In this document: piece after piece, positions 8,125-15,366 of the stretch
Layout: each line of letters opens with the position of its first letter
Numbering within the stretch: the stretch's first letter is position 1
Assembly (NCBI RefSeq): GCF_003674065.1
Contig: NZ_RDBE01000001.1
Location: 692,605 to 735,021 of the forward strand
Length of the DNA: 42,417 nucleotides
Source: Nocardioides mangrovicus
Lineage (GTDB): Bacteria; Actinomycetota; Actinomycetes; Propionibacteriales; Nocardioidaceae
Direction: 5' to 3'
Program-made: the position numbers and the translations under genes
The notes under the pieces: generated by a model
Databases searched by the model: none
Told to the model about the DNA's origin: nothing
The model's input: the letters and a program-made list of their open reading frames with translations, nothing else

Positions 8125-8722
8125 GGGCCGGCTGCTCCCGACCGCTCAGGGCGACGCCCGGGTCTACGTGCACGCGGCGGACCGGCCGCACCTCACGCTG
8201 GTGCTGCAGCCCGGTGCGAGCGGCAAGCTCGACGCCGCCGACCTGCAGACCCTGGCCGCCCACCTGCCCGGTCAGGGAGTCACGGTCGTGCTGCTCGAGC
8301 CGCCCTTCGCCGTCGCCGGGAAACGCCTCGCCCCGCGACCGGTCGCGCTCGACGAGGCCTTGGCCGAGGTCGTGCCCCAGCTGGCGATCGGCACCCCGCT
8401 GGTGGTCGGCGGCCGCAGCGCGGGCGCCCGGTCGTCGTGCCGGTCCGCGCTGGCGGTCGGCGCCGTGGGCTGTCTGTGCCTGGCCTTCCCGCTGCATCCG
8501 CCGGGCAAGCCGGAGAAGTCGCGGCAGGCCGAGCTCCTCGGCGCGGGCGTGCCGACGCTGGTCGTGCAGGGCGAGCGCGACGCGTTCGGTGGACCGGGGG
8601 AGTTCCCACCGTTGCCCGCGACCACCGAGCTCGTCGCCGTTCCGGGCGCCACCCACTCCCTGGCCCGGCCCGAGGCAGTTCTCCTGGCGGTCACCTCCTG
8701 GCTACCGGGAATCAACACCTGA
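8117..8722 (+). CDS. Small alpha/beta hydrolase (KANL3/Tex30-like)
   Basis: 201 residues. Compact alpha/beta-hydrolase fold with nucleophile elbow GGRSAGA (S101), acid in GERDAF (D155) and histidine in PGATHSL (H180). It resembles the dienelactone-hydrolase-like Tex30/KANL3 group often found in actinobacteria; substrate unknown. The GTG at 8117 overlaps the SRAP gene end, so it is translationally coupled to a DNA-repair protein. The SigR promoter of the next gene overlaps its 3' end. Confidence 0.78.
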   Translation: MAEGRLLPTAQGDARVYVHAADRPHLTLVLQPGASGKLDAADLQTLAAHLPGQGVTVVLLEPPFAVAGKRLAPRPVALDEALAEVVPQLAIGTPLVVGGRSAGARSSCRSALAVGAVGCLCLAFPLHPPGKPEKSRQAELLGAGVPTLVVQGERDAFGGPGEFPPLPATTELVAVPGATHSLARPEAVLLAVTSWLPGINT

Positions 8723-8733
8723 CACCCGACGTT
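8707..8733 (+). promoter_or_regulatory. SigR-dependent promoter of sigR
   Basis: GGGAAT (8707-8712), an 18-base spacer and GTT (8731-8733) match the SigR/SigH consensus GGAAT-N18-GTT exactly. It overlaps the stop of the hydrolase gene and lies about 87 bases before the sigR start, which implies positive autoregulation. Confidence 0.85.
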
Positions 8734-8805
8734 GCGATGGCATGCTCGCGACCCTGCTTCCCGCACCCGAGCCAGCGCTCGAGCTGGGGTCCCGGCCGCT
8801 CCACG

Positions 8806-8811
8806 TAGGCT
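8806..8811 (+). promoter_or_regulatory. Second, housekeeping-type -10 before sigR
   Basis: TAGGCT ends 8 bases before the sigR ATG and could drive a nearly leaderless basal transcript, complementing the stress-induced SigR promoter upstream. Confidence 0.4.
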
Positions 8812-8819
8812 GGGAGTCG

Positions 8820-9470
8820 ATGACCGCCACCCACGATGAGCCGGCCAACACCGACGGCCGGACCTCCGACGTCCGCGAGGACGAGACCGAGGCCGAGCGC
8901 ACCCTGCGCTTCGAGCAGGACGCGCTGCCCTTCCTCGACCAGCTGTACTCGGCCGCGATGCGGATGACCCGCAACCCCACCGACGCCGAGGACCTGGTCC
9001 AGGAGACCTTCGCCAAGGCGTACGCCTCGTTCCACCAGTACCGCCCGGGCACCAACCTGAAGGCCTGGCTGTACCGGATCCTGACCAACACCTTCATCAA
9101 CTCCTACCGCAAGAAGCAGCGGCAGCCGCAGCAGTCGATGTCCGAGGACGTCGAGGACTGGCAGCTGCACCGCGCGGAGTCCCACACCTCCAGCGGGCTG
9201 AAGTCCGCGGAGATGTCGGCGCTGGAGCACCTGCCCGACTCGGAGGTCAAGGACGCCCTGCAGCGGCTGCCCGAGGACTTCCGGCTGGCGGTCTACCTCG
9301 CCGACGTCGAGGGTTTCCCGTACAAGGAGATCGCCGAGATCATGGAGACGCCCATCGGCACCGTGATGTCGCGGCTGCACCGCGGCCGGCGGCAGCTGCG
9401 GGAGATGCTCAGCGACTACGTGCGCGACAACTCGCTGCTCACGCCCGGCCGGGACGGAGCCTCGTCATGA
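8820..9470 (+). CDS. sigR: ECF sigma factor SigR/SigH (thiol-oxidative stress)
   Basis: 216 residues. Directs RNA polymerase to thiol-stress genes such as thioredoxin and mycothiol functions. Region 2 spans about residues 32-100 ([37 protein letters not shown]) and region 4 about 140-198 ([38 protein letters not shown]). The ATG at 8820 begins the acidic N-terminus typical of this group. The next gene encodes its zinc anti-sigma factor and overlaps by four bases. A consensus SigR promoter upstream makes autoregulation very likely. In Mycobacterium the orthologue is SigH, also next to RshA, PdtaS and WhiB1. Confidence 0.95.
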   Translation: MTATHDEPANTDGRTSDVREDETEAERTLRFEQDALPFLDQLYSAAMRMTRNPTDAEDLVQETFAKAYASFHQYRPGTNLKAWLYRILTNTFINSYRKKQRQPQQSMSEDVEDWQLHRAESHTSSGLKSAEMSALEHLPDSEVKDALQRLPEDFRLAVYLADVEGFPYKEIAEIMETPIGTVMSRLHRGRRQLREMLSDYVRDNSLLTPGRDGASS

Positions 9471-9724
9471 CCCACCCCGACTGGGAGTGCTCGGCCGTCA
9501 TCGACCAGATGTTCTTCTTTCTCGACTCCGAGCTGGTCGACGCCGACCGCGACGAGATCGAGCGGCACCTGGCCGACTGCGGCCCCTGCCTGGCCAAGTA
9601 CGACCTCGAGCGCACCGTGAAGTCGCTGGTGCAGCGCTCGTGCTGCGAGACCGCGCCAGACGGCCTGCGCGACCGGGTGCTGCTCTCGATCCGCCAGGTC
9701 CAGGTGCGCATCAGCGAGGACTAG
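9467..9724 (+). CDS. rsrA: Zinc-containing redox-sensing anti-sigma factor RsrA/RshA
   Basis: 85 residues. Binds SigR under reducing conditions and releases it when disulfides form. The ZAS signature H34-x3-C38-x2-C41 is present (RHLADCGPC), with C8 near the N-terminus as the additional zinc or redox ligand and C59/C60 in the C-terminal helix. It overlaps sigR through ATGA, so the two are made in coupled amounts. A strong symmetric hairpin follows. Confidence 0.94.
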   Translation: MTHPDWECSAVIDQMFFFLDSELVDADRDEIERHLADCGPCLAKYDLERTVKSLVQRSCCETAPDGLRDRVLLSIRQVQVRISED

Positions 9725-9760
9725 CGCTCGTTCGCGGCCTCTCTACTGGCCGGGAAAGCG

Positions 9761-9790
9761 ACGAGCCCGGAGCAGATGCTCCGGGCTCGT
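9761..9790. terminator. Bidirectional terminator between rsrA and the bL37 gene
   Basis: A 14-bp perfect stem (9761-9774 with 9777-9790, in practice 13 bp with an AGAT loop) sits between two convergent genes. No T tract of note follows on either side. Confidence 0.75.
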
Positions 9791-9795
9791 GTGCG

Positions 9796-9870
9796 TCAGG
9801 TGTTGGGACGCTTGCCGTGGTTCGCGCCCTTCTTGCGGCGCGCCCGGCGCTTGCGACCGGTCTTTCCCAT
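9796..9870 (-). CDS. 50S ribosomal protein bL37 (24 residues)
   Basis: A very small gene easily missed by gene finders. The 24-residue product is almost entirely Lys, Arg and Gly, beginning MGKTGRKRRARRKK and ending NHGKRPNT. This matches the actinobacterial ribosomal protein bL37 first recognised in mycobacterial ribosome structures, which ends with the same NHGKRPN core and sits in the large subunit. The ATG at 9870 is preceded by GGAGGA at good spacing. It lies convergent to rsrA. Confidence 0.88.
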   Translation of the reverse strand: MGKTGRKRRARRKKGANHGKRPNT

Positions 9871-9916
9871 CAGGTCCTCCTCGCAGGTGCAGCGTCCAGT
9901 GTCGCAGACTCGGCCC

Positions 9917-10312
9917 GTGCCAACCGAATCCGGGACTCCGATCCCATCCGGCCTCAGCGCCGAGCTGAGCTTCGCCGTGAACGACGACGACACCGCCGAG
10001 GCGCTCGGCTCCGGCAGTCTCCCGGTGCTGGCCACGCCCCGGCTGCTGGCCTGGTGCGAGGCCGCCACGTGCGCCGCGCTGGCCCAGGCGCTGGCTGTCG
10101 ACGAGACCAGCGTCGGCACCCGGGTCTCGCTCGAGCACGTGGCGCCCAGTCCGGTCGGCCGGTCGCTGGTGGTGAGCGCCACCGTGGTGCACGTCGACGG
10201 CCGCCTGGTGCGGTTCTCGGTGGCCGCCACCCAGGACGGCCGGCTCGTCGGCTCCGGCGAGGTGACCCGCGTCGTCGTGGATGCCGAGCGGTTCCTCAGC
10301 CGGGTCTCGTGA
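9917..10312 (+). CDS. FlK-like hotdog-fold thioesterase
   Basis: 131 residues. Resembles fluoroacetyl-CoA thioesterase FlK: the putative triad T40 (LATPRLL), E48 (AWCEAAT) and H74 (SLEHVAPSPVG) falls at the spacing of the FlK Thr-Glu-His. True FlK activity is not implied; most homologues are thioesterase-like proteins of unknown acyl-CoA substrate. The GTG at 9917 is favoured because CAGACT lies 6 bases upstream (leaderless) and longer forms would run through the bL37 gene. Its end overlaps the convergent GNAT gene by 17 bases. Confidence 0.82.
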   Translation: MPTESGTPIPSGLSAELSFAVNDDDTAEALGSGSLPVLATPRLLAWCEAATCAALAQALAVDETSVGTRVSLEHVAPSPVGRSLVVSATVVHVDGRLVRFSVAATQDGRLVGSGEVTRVVVDAERFLSRVS

Positions 10313-10799
10313 ACGCCCACAGGTCGACGCCCGGAGCGGGCGACCAGTCCCGCCCGGGGGCGCGGACGAAGCCCAGCCGCGCGTAGAGCCGGTGCGCCGC
10401 GGTCATCTGCGGCAGGGTCGAGAGCGCGGTCCGCGTAAGACCCTGCGCCGCGAAACCGTCGACGACGTGCCTGACGAGCATCTCGCCGACGCCCTGGCCG
10501 CGCGCTGCCGGCGCGACCGCGAGCATCCGGAACTCGCCCTCCTCCTCGGATGCGATCTCGCGCCACGGCGAGCCGAGCGGACAGACGGTCACGGCCCCCA
10601 CGACCTCGCCCAGCGCATCCACGGCCACCAGGAGCTCGGCCTCGCGGAAGCGCGGCCCCGCGTCGCGCAGCTGCGGGCGGTAGTGGGCGTGCTCCTCGCC
10701 GACCATGAACTCCGCGTAGGCCCCCTCGGTGATGCGGCCGACCTGGTCGAGGTCGGCCTCGGTGGCCGCTCGGATGCGCACGCCGGGCTCATCCCTCAT
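10296..10799 (-). CDS. GNAT family N-acetyltransferase
   Basis: 167 residues. Acetyl-CoA-dependent acyltransferase fold: the N-terminal VRIRAATEADLDQVGRI, the strand MLAVAPAARGQGVGEMLVRH carrying the acetyl-CoA pyrophosphate-binding R/Q-x-x-G-x-G/A motif (about residues 104-109), and a C-terminal AAHRLYARLGFVRAPGRDW. The substrate cannot be told. Start ATG at 10799, divergent from pdtaS with 54 bp between. Confidence 0.85.
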   Translation of the reverse strand: MRDEPGVRIRAATEADLDQVGRITEGAYAEFMVGEEHAHYRPQLRDAGPRFREAELLVAVDALGEVVGAVTVCPLGSPWREIASEEEGEFRMLAVAPAARGQGVGEMLVRHVVDGFAAQGLTRTALSTLPQMTAAHRLYARLGFVRAPGRDWSPAPGVDLWAFTRPG

Positions 10800-10840
10800 G
10801 CGCCGCACGCTACCGGCGGTTCGCTGCCGGACGGAGCGAG

Positions 10841-10846
10841 GACAAT
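10841..10846 (+). promoter_or_regulatory. -10 element of pdtaS (leaderless)
   Basis: GACAAT ends 7 bases before the GTG start of the kinase gene. Confidence 0.45.
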
Positions 10847-10853
10847 GTGAGGC

Positions 10854-12335
10854 GTGCCGTTGCTGGAGGAGCTGGTGCGCGCCCACGCCGCGCTCGATGC
10901 CGACGACGTGGCCTGGCTGCAGCGCCTGGTGGCCGACTGGCAGATCGTCGCCGACCTCTCCTTCGCCGACCTCGTGCTCTGGGTGCCGACCCGCGACAAC
11001 GACGCCTACGTGGCGGTGGCGCAGATGCGGCCGGCCACCGGCCCCACGGCGTACCTGGACGACGTGATCGGGGAGGTGCTTCCCGCCGGGCGACGTCCGC
11101 TGCTGGACCGAGCCGTCGCCGAGGGACGGGTGGCGCGCGAGGGCGACCCCGAGTGGCGCGACGAGGTGCCGGTGCGGGTCGAGGCGATCCCGGTGCGCCG
11201 TGCCACCGGTGACGGCGGTCGGGTGATCGCCGTGGTGGCCCGCAACACCAACCTGCACGGCGTCCGGACCCCCAGCCGGCTGGAGCTGGCCTACCTGCAG
11301 ACGGCCGGGGAGCTGGCCCAGATGGTGGCGGCGGGGGCGTTCCCGCACACCGGGCAGCGCAGCGACCACGGCGACCCGCCGCGGGTGGGCGACGGGTTCG
11401 TCCGCATCGACGCCTCGGGCCGGGTGACGTATGCAAGCCCCAACGCCCAGTCGGTCTACCGACGCCTCGGCCTCGTGGAGGACCTCGCCGGGCAGGACCT
11501 GGCCACGGTCACGCGCTCGCTGGTGCCGCCGCGGATGCGGCCCGACGAGGAGGCGATCTCGGCGGTGCTCGGCGGCCGGATGCCGCGCGACACCGAGCTG
11601 GACAACGGTCAGGCCGTGCTGATCCTGCGCTCCATCCCGCTGCGTCCGGCCGGCGACCCGACCGGGGCGGTGGTGCTGCTGCGCGACGTCACCGAGCTCC
11701 GCCGGCGCGACCGCGAGCTGGTGACCAAGGACGCGACCATCCGCGAGATCCACCACCGCGTGAAGAACAACCTGCAGACGGTGGCCGCGCTGCTACGGCT
11801 GCAGGCCCGGCGGCTCGACGTTCCCGAGGGCCGTGCGGCCCTGGAGGAGGCGGTCCGGCGGGTCGGCTCGATCGCCGTGGTGCACGAGACGCTCTCCGAG
11901 GGCGACCGGGCGGGGGAGTCGGTGGACTTCGACGAGGTGACCGACCGGCTGCGCCGCGGCGTGAGCGACCTCGGCTCGAGCGCGGGCGCGGTCCGCACCC
12001 GCCGCGAGGGCAGCTTCGGCTCGCTGGACCCCGACGTGGCCACGCCGCTGGCCATGGCGCTGACCGAGCTGCTGCAGAACGCCGTCGAGCACGGCTTCGG
12101 CCGCGAGGGCACCGGCGAGGTGGTGATCGGCGTGGAGCGCGAGCCCGACCGGGTGCAGGTGAGCGTGCGCGACGACGGCCGCGGCATCGCCGCCGACGTC
12201 GACCCGGCGACCTCGGGCAGCCTGGGACTCTCGATCGTCACGACGCTGGTGGCCGAGCTCGGCGGCACCTTGCACCTGGGCCCGGGAACCGACCGCGGCA
12301 CCGTGGCCCTGATCGACGTCCCGCTCACCAGCTGA
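10854..12335 (+). CDS. pdtaS: PdtaS-type sensor histidine kinase
   Basis: 493 residues, soluble (no membrane helices). Order: N-terminal GAF-like domain (about 1-150), PAS domain (about 180-290), HisKA_2 dimerisation domain with the phospho-acceptor box EIHHRVKNNLQTVAALLRLQ (H300/H301), then an HATPase domain (LTELLQNAVEH, DDGRGIA, GSLGLSIVTTLVAELGG). This architecture and its position beside whiB1 match mycobacterial PdtaS, which phosphorylates the ANTAR antiterminator PdtaR and senses cyclic di-GMP or metal/NO stress. No PdtaR gene is in the window. It has its own leaderless promoter and ends at two tandem hairpins. Confidence 0.92.
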   Translation: MPLLEELVRAHAALDADDVAWLQRLVADWQIVADLSFADLVLWVPTRDNDAYVAVAQMRPATGPTAYLDDVIGEVLPAGRRPLLDRAVAEGRVAREGDPEWRDEVPVRVEAIPVRRATGDGGRVIAVVARNTNLHGVRTPSRLELAYLQTAGELAQMVAAGAFPHTGQRSDHGDPPRVGDGFVRIDASGRVTYASPNAQSVYRRLGLVEDLAGQDLATVTRSLVPPRMRPDEEAISAVLGGRMPRDTELDNGQAVLILRSIPLRPAGDPTGAVVLLRDVTELRRRDRELVTKDATIREIHHRVKNNLQTVAALLRLQARRLDVPEGRAALEEAVRRVGSIAVVHETLSEGDRAGESVDFDEVTDRLRRGVSDLGSSAGAVRTRREGSFGSLDPDVATPLAMALTELLQNAVEHGFGREGTGEVVIGVEREPDRVQVSVRDDGRGIAADVDPATSGSLGLSIVTTLVAELGGTLHLGPGTDRGTVALIDVPLTS

Positions 12336-12358
12336 GCCCGGCATATCGGACGACGGGC

Positions 12359-12381
12359 GCGCGAAACCGGGTGGTTCGCGC
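12359..12381 (+). terminator. Hairpin behind pdtaS
   Basis: GCGCGAA (12359-12365) pairs with TTCGCGC (12375-12381); with one bulged A the stem extends to nine pairs closing on GGGT. First of two stacked hairpins between pdtaS and whiB1. Confidence 0.5.
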
Positions 12382-12402
12382 CTGGTTCGTCCGGGGATGT
12401 TC

Positions 12403-12434
12403 CCCGGTTTCACCCGCCGGCCGGTGAAACCGGG
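12403..12434. terminator. Bidirectional terminator between pdtaS and whiB1
   Basis: A perfect 12-bp stem (12403-12414 with 12423-12434) with an 8-base loop lies in the short gap between two convergent genes. The arm sequence GAAACCGGG also occurs once more nearby, in the first hairpin. Confidence 0.75.
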
Positions 12435-12444
12435 TGCCGACCGC

Positions 12445-12699
12445 CTAGACCCCGGTCCGGACCCGCGCCCGGGCACGGCGCCGCTTGAGGGCGCGTCGCT
12501 CGTCCTCGCTCAGGCCGCCCCAGACGCCGTGGTCCTGCCCCGCCTCCAGCGCCCATGCCAGGCACTGCTCGCGCACCTCGCAGCGGCGGCACACCTGCTT
12601 GGCCTCCTCGACCTGGAGGATGGCGGGGCCGGTGCTACCGATCGGGAAGAACAGCTCCGGGTCCTCATCGAGGCACGCGGAGCGGTGGCGCCAATCCAT
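12445..12699 (-). CDS. whiB1: WhiB1-type iron-sulfur transcription factor
   Basis: 84 residues. Wbl protein holding a [4Fe-4S] cluster through C9, C37, C40 and C46, followed by the GVWGG turn (58-62) and a basic C-terminal DNA-binding tail (KRRRARARVR). WhiB1 is an essential NO-sensitive regulator that binds sigma-A region 4. The ATG at 12699 has AGGAG upstream. A cAMP-receptor-protein-like palindrome lies 44 bases before the start, matching the known Crp control of mycobacterial whiB1. Adjacent to pdtaS as in Mycobacterium. Confidence 0.95.
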   Translation of the reverse strand: MDWRHRSACLDEDPELFFPIGSTGPAILQVEEAKQVCRRCEVREQCLAWALEAGQDHGVWGGLSEDERRALKRRRARARVRTGV

Positions 12700-12742
12700 G
12701 GCGTGGAGCTCCTGTTCGCTTGCGGTGGGCTCGTGTCGCGTA

Positions 12743-12758
12743 CGTGAACGATTTCACG
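12743..12758. promoter_or_regulatory. CRP-like palindrome upstream of whiB1
   Basis: CGTGAACGATTTCACG is a perfect palindrome in its arms (CGTGAA / TTCACG) and fits the Crp pattern GTGA-N6-TCAC. It lies 44-59 bases before the whiB1 ATG. The rest of the gap 12700-12939 shows only a weak 7-bp inverted repeat (12765-12771 with 12788-12794). Confidence 0.6.
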
Positions 12759-12927
12759 AGCATGCCCACCAGACTCGGGTCTCGAGGTGGTGGGAGGATG
12801 TCGGCCTCGGTCTGCGACCACCCGGTTCCGGGCACGTCGACAGTCACGAGCGCACGACAAGGTCCATGCTGACAACTCCGCAGGGTCCGCACAAGGCCCC
12901 CCGCCGGTCATCTCAGTCACAGCCGGT

Positions 12928-12933
12928 TAGGTT
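12928..12933 (+). promoter_or_regulatory. -10 element of the 12940 gene (leaderless)
   Basis: TAGGTT ends 6 bases before the GTG at 12940 and supports that start over the next in-frame GTG. Confidence 0.5.
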
Positions 12934-12939
12934 CGCTGC

Positions 12940-13341
12940 GTGGTGACGTCGCCCTTCTCGCGCTGGGACACGCCGGCCCCGCTGGCCGCGGCTGCGGCGC
13001 TGACCGCCGTGCAGGGCGTGGTCATCGTGCTGGTCGCCGTGGCCGACGCCGTCAGCGTCTCCTCCGATCGGCTGGTGATGGGGGTGACCACGGCGCTGTT
13101 CTTCGCCGCCTACGGCGTGGCCCTCATCTGGTGCGCCTGGGGCATGAACCGGCGCCGGCCGTGGTCGCGCGGCCCGGTGCTGCTGGCCGAGCTGATCTTC
13201 CTCGGCCTGGCCTGGAGCTTCCGCGCGGCGCCGACCACCTGGCTGGCCGCGGTGCTCGCGGTGGTCAGCCTGCTGATCCTCGCCGGGCTGCTGCACCCGG
13301 CCTCGCTGGCGGCGCTGAGCCGCCCCGACCCCGAAGACTGA
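12940..13341 (+). CDS. Small four-helix membrane protein of unknown function
   Basis: 133 residues with four hydrophobic segments at about 15-37, 46-66, 80-95 and 100-120, and a short polar tail. I do not recognise a named family with confidence; similar small integral membrane proteins are common in actinobacteria. A tryptophan-rich motif (IWCAWGMNRRRPWSRGP) between helices 2 and 3 probably faces the cytoplasm. It faces sigF convergently with only 22 bp between, and is divergent from whiB1. Confidence 0.7.
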   Translation: MVTSPFSRWDTPAPLAAAAALTAVQGVVIVLVAVADAVSVSSDRLVMGVTTALFFAAYGVALIWCAWGMNRRRPWSRGPVLLAELIFLGLAWSFRAAPTTWLAAVLAVVSLLILAGLLHPASLAALSRPDPED

Positions 13342-13363
13342 CGGGGCGCCGACCGATCCCGGG

Positions 13364-14179
13364 TCAGCCGGCGTCGCTGAGAGCCTCGCGCAGGTTCTCC
13401 AGCGTGCGGCTGAGCAGCCGCGAGACGTGCATCTGCGAGACGCCGATCTCGGCGGCGATCTGCGACTGGGTCATCCCGCGGAAGAACCGCAGCATGAGGA
13501 TCTGCTTCTCCCGCGCGGGCAGCTGCTCGAGCAGCGGCTTGATCGACTCGCGGATCTCCACGTGCTCCAGGGCCTCGTCGTCGATGCCCATGCCGTCGAG
13601 CATCGAGTGCGAGCCGCCGTCCTCACTGGACTCGCCGGCGTCCAGCGAGAGCGTCGAGTAGGCGTTGGCCGACTCCAGGCCCTCCATCACGTCCTCGACG
13701 CTGACCTCGATCTTGGCGGCGATCTCGCGCGGCGTGGGGGAGCGGCCGAGGTCCTGGGACAGCTCGGAGGTGGCGGCGCTGATCAGCATCCGCAGCTCCT
13801 GCAGACGCCGCGGGACGCGGATCGCCCAGCCCTTGTCGCGAAAGTGCCGCTTGATCTCGCCGATGATCGTCGGGGTCGCGTAGGTGGAGAACTCCACGCC
13901 GCGCTCGGCGTCGAAGCGGTCGATCGACTTCAGCAGCCCGATGGTGCCGACCTGGACCAGGTCGTCAAAGGGCTCGCCGCGGTTGCGGAAGCGTCGCGCG
14001 CAGTGGTCGACCAGGGGAAGGTGCAGGTGCACCAGCGCCTCGCGGCACATTGCGCGGCGATCGGCGTCCGCCCCGGCGGCCCGCAGCTCCGCGAACAGGT
14101 CGAGACTCTGCTCGCGTGTGGTGCGCCGGTCCTCGGCCGCGACGGCGCCGGCGGCGACCTGGCCCCGGGTCGGGCTCAT
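13364..14179 (-). CDS. sigF: SigF/SigB-type alternative sigma factor
   Basis: 271 residues. Region 2 (EPFDDLVQVGTIGLLKSIDRFD, FSTYATPTIIGEIKRHFRDK), region 3 (PRRLQELRMLISAATSELSQ, SPTPREIAAKIEVSVEDVM) and region 4 (LPAREKQILMLRFFRGMTQS, IGVSQMHVSRLLSRTLENLR) are all present, typical of general-stress sigma factors. The start overlaps the stop of the upstream anti-sigma gene (ATGA), the usual rsbW-sigF arrangement. Controlled post-translationally by partner switching; the anti-anti-sigma factor is not in the window. Confidence 0.93.
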   Translation of the reverse strand: MSPTRGQVAAGAVAAEDRRTTREQSLDLFAELRAAGADADRRAMCREALVHLHLPLVDHCARRFRNRGEPFDDLVQVGTIGLLKSIDRFDAERGVEFSTYATPTIIGEIKRHFRDKGWAIRVPRRLQELRMLISAATSELSQDLGRSPTPREIAAKIEVSVEDVMEGLESANAYSTLSLDAGESSEDGGSHSMLDGMGIDDEALEHVEIRESIKPLLEQLPAREKQILMLRFFRGMTQSQIAAEIGVSQMHVSRLLSRTLENLREALSDAG

Positions 14180-14553
14180 GTCAGCAGCGCCGACTTCATC
14201 GACAAGGTGATGCCCAGCGAGCCGTCGACGACCTCGGCGCTGGCCTGCGTCGTCAGCGCCGTGAGCACCTGCCAGGCGAACCCGGACTGGTCGGGTTCCG
14301 TGGCCTGGTCGCCGTCGGCGCTCACCGTGACCGAGAGCTCGCCGTTGGCCAGGTCGAACCGGGCGAACAGGTCGCCGCCGACCCGGGCCTGGTCGAGCAC
14401 CATCGAGCAGGCCTCGCCCACGGCGATGCGCAGGTCCTCGATGTCGTCGAGGGTGAAGTCCAGCCGCGCGGCCAGGCCGGCGGTGGTGGTGCGCAGGACC
14501 GCGACGTAGGCGCTGTCGGCGGGCACGCGCAGCTCGACGTCGGGTCGGCTCAC
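14176..14553 (-). CDS. rsbW: RsbW-like anti-sigma factor (ATP-binding, serine kinase fold)
   Basis: 125 residues. GHKL/HATPase_c fold of the RsbW/SpoIIAB type: DFTLDDIEDLRIAVGEACSM contains the N-box helix, though the expected Asn is occupied by a residue in GEACSMVLDQA, so kinase activity is uncertain. Directly precedes and overlaps sigF, so it is very probably the SigF antagonist. GTG start at 14553 with GGGAG upstream. Confidence 0.87.
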   Translation of the reverse strand: MSRPDVELRVPADSAYVAVLRTTTAGLAARLDFTLDDIEDLRIAVGEACSMVLDQARVGGDLFARFDLANGELSVTVSADGDQATEPDQSGFAWQVLTALTTQASAEVVDGSLGITLSMKSALLT

Positions 14554-14721
14554 CGGGCAGCTCCCTGAGGTGGATGGGGCAGATGAGGAACGAGCAAGGG
14601 GGGCGGACCGTCGCTACGGCCCGCAGGACAGCGTAGAGGCGACGCGACCGATCTGCCTCGAAAGGCGCAAACCCGGCCTGATCGGAAAGAACCCGGTCCA
14701 GGAGAAAGCAAAGGGAGGAGG

Positions 14722-14928
14722 CGTCAAGACGGAGGGAGGAGCAGCAGTCCTGAACTCCGCGAAAGAGACGTCAAGACGGAGGGAGGAGTCCCCGCCGACG
14801 CGTGGATCCGTCCCAGCGGGACCAGTAGTCCGGAGCTTCGCTCAGGAGACGTCAAGACGGAGGGAGGAGTCCCCGCTGACGCGTGGACTCCTCCCAGCAG
14901 GACCAGCAGTCCTGAGCTCCGCTCAGGA
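14722..14928. repeat. 81-bp tandem repeat behind sodN (two full copies and a partial)
   Basis: Full copies lie at 14767-14847 and 14848-14928 with about 8 mismatches, and a shortened copy begins at 14722. The copy next to sodN holds two perfect hairpins: an 11-bp stem (14862-14872 with 14885-14895) and the 12-bp sodN terminator. In the outer copies the mismatches break these stems. The remaining gap 14554-14721 shows no gene, and no SigF-type promoter for rsbW is evident. Confidence 0.88.
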
Positions 14929-14933
14929 CTGCT
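14905..14933 (-). terminator. Terminator hairpin overlapping the sodN stop codon
   Basis: A perfect 12-bp stem (14905-14916 with 14922-14933) with a 5-base loop. The stop codon of sodN (14923-14925) lies in one arm. A second 11-bp hairpin follows at 14862-14895. Confidence 0.7.
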
Positions 14934-15318
14934 TGGTCTCCCAGAAGATCTTGGCGATCTCGTCGATCTTGGCCAGCAGCTCGTCGGCCTTGGCCTCGTC
15001 GAGCGAGCCCTTGGTGCCGGTCGCGCCGGCCAGCTTGGTGGCCTCGTTCACGAGCTGGTGCAGCTGCGGGTACTTCTCGAAGTGCGGCGGCTTGAAGTAG
15101 TCGGTCCACAGCACCCACAGGTGGTGCTTGACCAGCTCGGAGCGCTGCTCCTTGATGAGGATGGCGCGCGTGCGGAAGTCGGGGTCGTCATTGTCGGCGA
15201 GCTTGCCGATGATGCCCTTGATGGACTCCGCCTCGATCCGGGCCTGGGCCGGGTCGTAGACACCGCACGGCAGGTCGCAGTGCGCGTGGACGTCGATGGT
15301 CTTGGCAAACAGGCGCAT
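14923..15318 (-). CDS. sodN: Nickel-containing superoxide dismutase
   Basis: 131 residues. Converts superoxide to oxygen and hydrogen peroxide using a Ni centre. The nickel hook HCDLPCGVY is present: after removal of a 12-residue propeptide, H13 becomes the N-terminal His1, with C14 and C18 as the Cys2 and Cys6 ligands. The rest is the four-helix bundle of NiSOD (SELVKHHLWVLWTDYFKPPH). ATG at 15318 with AAGGAAC upstream. Divergent from sodX, which encodes its processing protease. The 3' end runs into a tandem-repeat region. Confidence 0.96.
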   Translation of the reverse strand: MRLFAKTIDVHAHCDLPCGVYDPAQARIEAESIKGIIGKLADNDDPDFRTRAILIKEQRSELVKHHLWVLWTDYFKPPHFEKYPQLHQLVNEATKLAGATGTKGSLDEAKADELLAKIDEIAKIFWETKQS

Positions 15319-15366
15319 GCAGGTTCCTTCTCGAGATTCGGTTGAGGTCTGCTCTCACTGCGAGAC

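Noticed and set aside
14554-14700. SigF-dependent promoter (GTTT-N15-GGGTA) upstream of rsbW
   Set aside because: A GTTT is present on the minus strand but the sequence 15 bases further is GATCGG, not GGGTA.
14722-14928. CRISPR array
   Set aside because: The repeats are long, directly adjacent and without unique spacers; there are no cas genes.
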